From Nitrospira sp. (GTDB lineage: Bacteria > Nitrospirota > Nitrospiria > Nitrospirales > Nitrospiraceae), in contig JANYBU010000194.1 in the NCBI GenBank assembly GCA_025360665.1, positions 1 to 6,539 on the forward strand: a DNA stretch of 6,539 bases, given 5' to 3'. The position numbers and the translations under genes are program-made. Shown here one piece after another: positions 5,463-6,539 of this stretch. How positions within the stretch are numbered: position 1 is the first letter of the stretch; every line of letters begins with the position of its first letter. The notes below the pieces were generated by a model, which had not been told where the DNA came from, did no database searches, and saw only the letters and a program-made list of their open reading frames with translations.

Positions 5463-5499
5463 CGGCTCTGGCTCTCGGTCTGGCCAGGGCTGTTTTTTT
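5463..5499 (+). terminator. Terminator-like hairpin plus T7 in the purA leader (possible attenuator)
   Basis: CGGCTCTGGC (5463-5472) pairs with GCCAGGGCTG (5483-5492): 10 pairs including two G.U, a 10-base loop, then seven T residues (5493-5499). This has the form of an intrinsic terminator on the + strand. No + strand gene lies upstream in the gap, so it most likely acts on the purA transcript itself. GCTCTC (5471-5476) can alternatively pair with GGGAGC (5500-5505), which overlaps the best ribosome binding site, so two exclusive folds are possible. Function is inferred. Confidence 0.55.
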
Positions 5500-5515
5500 G
5501 GGAGCACTTCAGGCG

Positions 5516-6539
5516 ATGGCAAATCTCGTTGTGATCGGGGCGCAGTGGGGCGACGAAGGCAAGGGCAAGATCGTGGATATCTTGGCCTCCGACGTCGATG
5601 CGGTGGTTCGCTACCAGGGAGGGTCCAACGCGGGGCACACCGTGATCAATGAACGGGGCACCTTCGTGTTTCACCTCATCCCCTCAGGCATCCTCTATCG
5701 CGGGACGCTCTGTGTGATTGGGAACGGGGTCGTCGTGGACCCAGCCTCGTTGATCGAGGAGCTGGATCATCTCCAGACGCAAGGCGTGAAGATCGGAAAG
5801 AATTTTGTCGTGAGTCAGCGCGCCCATCTCATCCTGCCGTATCACAAAGCCATCGACAAAGCGGCTGAACAGTCTAAGGGCTCTCGCCGAATCGGCACGA
5901 CGGGGCGGGGGATTGGCCCATCCTATGCCGATAAGATGTCCCGGATCGGTATCCGAATAGGGGATCTGCTCAATCCGAAGGCGTTTCGAGCCAAACTCGA
6001 AGAGAACTTGGTCGAGATCAATTGGTTTCTCGAGCAGCTGTACAAGCTGGAACGTTTCGATGTCGACAAAGTGTTCCGGCAGTATATGGGCTATGCCGAT
6101 CGGCTGAAGAGCCATATCGTCGATGCCGCCATGCTCGTCAATAAGATGATCGAGGGAGGGAAGACCGTGTTGTTCGAAGGGGCGCAAGGGACACACTTGG
6201 ATGTGGACTTTGGCACCTATCCCTATGTCACCTCCTCCAGTTCAACGGCCGGCGGCGCCTCAACGGGAACCGGCGTGGGACCAACGAAGATCGACGCGGT
6301 GCTCGGGGTCGCCAAAGCCTACACCACGCGTGTCGGCAGCGGGCCGTTCCCCACGGAGTTAACCGATGCGGTGGGAGGCGGGCTCCAAGCACGAGGAAAA
6401 GAATTCGGATCGACGACGGGACGTGCGCGCCGTTGCGGCTGGTTCGACGGCGTCGTTGTGCGATACGCCACCAAAGTGAACGGACTCACGTCACTGGCCG
6501 TCACCAAACTGGATGTGCTCGACGGCTGCAAGGAACTCA
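5516..6539 (+). CDS. purA: Adenylosuccinate synthetase (partial, C-terminus beyond window)
   Basis: The reading frame is open from ATG 5516 to the window end (341 codons plus one base), and about 85-90 C-terminal residues should follow. PurA is the cytoplasmic enzyme that joins IMP and aspartate using GTP to form adenylosuccinate, the first committed step to AMP. The N-terminus carries QWGDEGKGK (10-18) with catalytic Asp13, and NAGHT (38-42) with catalytic His41, at the same numbers as in E. coli. Further motifs are the IMP-binding TTGRGIGPSYADK, EGAQGTHLDVDFGTYPYVTSS, and TRVGSGPFPTEL followed by GSTTGRARRCGWFD. All are intact. GGGAG (5500-5504) is the likely ribosome binding site, spaced somewhat far (11 bases) from the ATG. 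A consensus promoter and a possible attenuator precede it, so expression may be controlled in the leader, plausibly by purine supply; this is inference. Confidence 0.97.
   Translation, partial: MANLVVIGAQWGDEGKGKIVDILASDVDAVVRYQGGSNAGHTVINERGTFVFHLIPSGILYRGTLCVIGNGVVVDPASLIEELDHLQTQGVKIGKNFVVSQRAHLILPYHKAIDKAAEQSKGSRRIGTTGRGIGPSYADKMSRIGIRIGDLLNPKAFRAKLEENLVEINWFLEQLYKLERFDVDKVFRQYMGYADRLKSHIVDAAMLVNKMIEGGKTVLFEGAQGTHLDVDFGTYPYVTSSSSTAGGASTGTGVGPTKIDAVLGVAKAYTTRVGSGPFPTELTDAVGGGLQARGKEFGSTTGRARRCGWFDGVVVRYATKVNGLTSLAVTKLDVLDGCKEL

Noticed and set aside
5454..5534. Short upstream frame rich in Trp (MAPRLWLSVWPGLFFWEHF) overlapping the purA start, considered as an attenuation leader peptide
   Set aside because: Its ATG overlaps the -10 box of the predicted promoter, so the purA transcript would not contain it; it also overlaps purA and would be odd for purine control. 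It would need reconsidering if a start further upstream were mapped.

Overview
This window looks like chromosomal DNA from a Nitrospira-like bacterium (Nitrospirota). That is an inference from moderately high GC, the character of the ABC-F and PurA proteins, and two intergenic repeats whose ends (TAGC-GG-TGCTGAA, GCAGGA-G-T-AAAAAGT) resemble repeats I recall from Nitrospira genomes. Most genes are housekeeping genes. I see no phage, IS transposase, CRISPR array or defence cassette.

Layout, left to right. (1) 1-108 is the 3' end of a + strand membrane-protein gene, probably an M50/site-2 protease. (2) 106-300 is a ~195 bp non-coding repeat with imperfect inverted ends, starting at that gene's stop codon. 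(3) 335-985 (-) is a divergent FKBP-like protein without recognisable active-site residues. (4) 1069-1251 (-) is the C-terminal remnant of an alpha/beta hydrolase whose 5' part is gone. (5) 1276-2620 (+) is rarA (mgsA), a replication-fork AAA+ ATPase, with its own sigma70-type promoter. (6) 2641-3065 (+) is a small PilZ-domain protein with a strong promoter so close to the ATG that the mRNA may be leaderless. (7) 3063-3200 is a second repeat-like element between two convergent genes. Its ends carry the stop codons of both neighbours and its core folds into a 27-pair hairpin. (8) 3198-5042 (-) is an ABC-F ATPase with a shortened arm region in its first ATPase domain. (9) 5150-5225 (-) is tRNA-Ala(GGC) with encoded CCA. 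(10) 5226-5515 is a divergent control region, with a promoter for the tRNA on one strand and a consensus -35 promoter for purA on the other. The purA leader has a terminator-like hairpin plus T7 just ahead of the ribosome binding site. (11) 5516-6539 (+) is purA (adenylosuccinate synthetase), cut by the window end.

The genes do not form one pathway. They cover replication-fork maintenance (RarA), c-di-GMP sensing (PilZ), ribosome/translation support (ABC-F, tRNA-Ala) and AMP synthesis (PurA). The most interesting material is non-coding: the two related elements placed at the 3' ends of convergent gene pairs, the strand-biased G.U pairing in the second element's hairpin, and the possible transcription attenuator ahead of purA. 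I found no convincing evidence of a wholly new multi-gene system.
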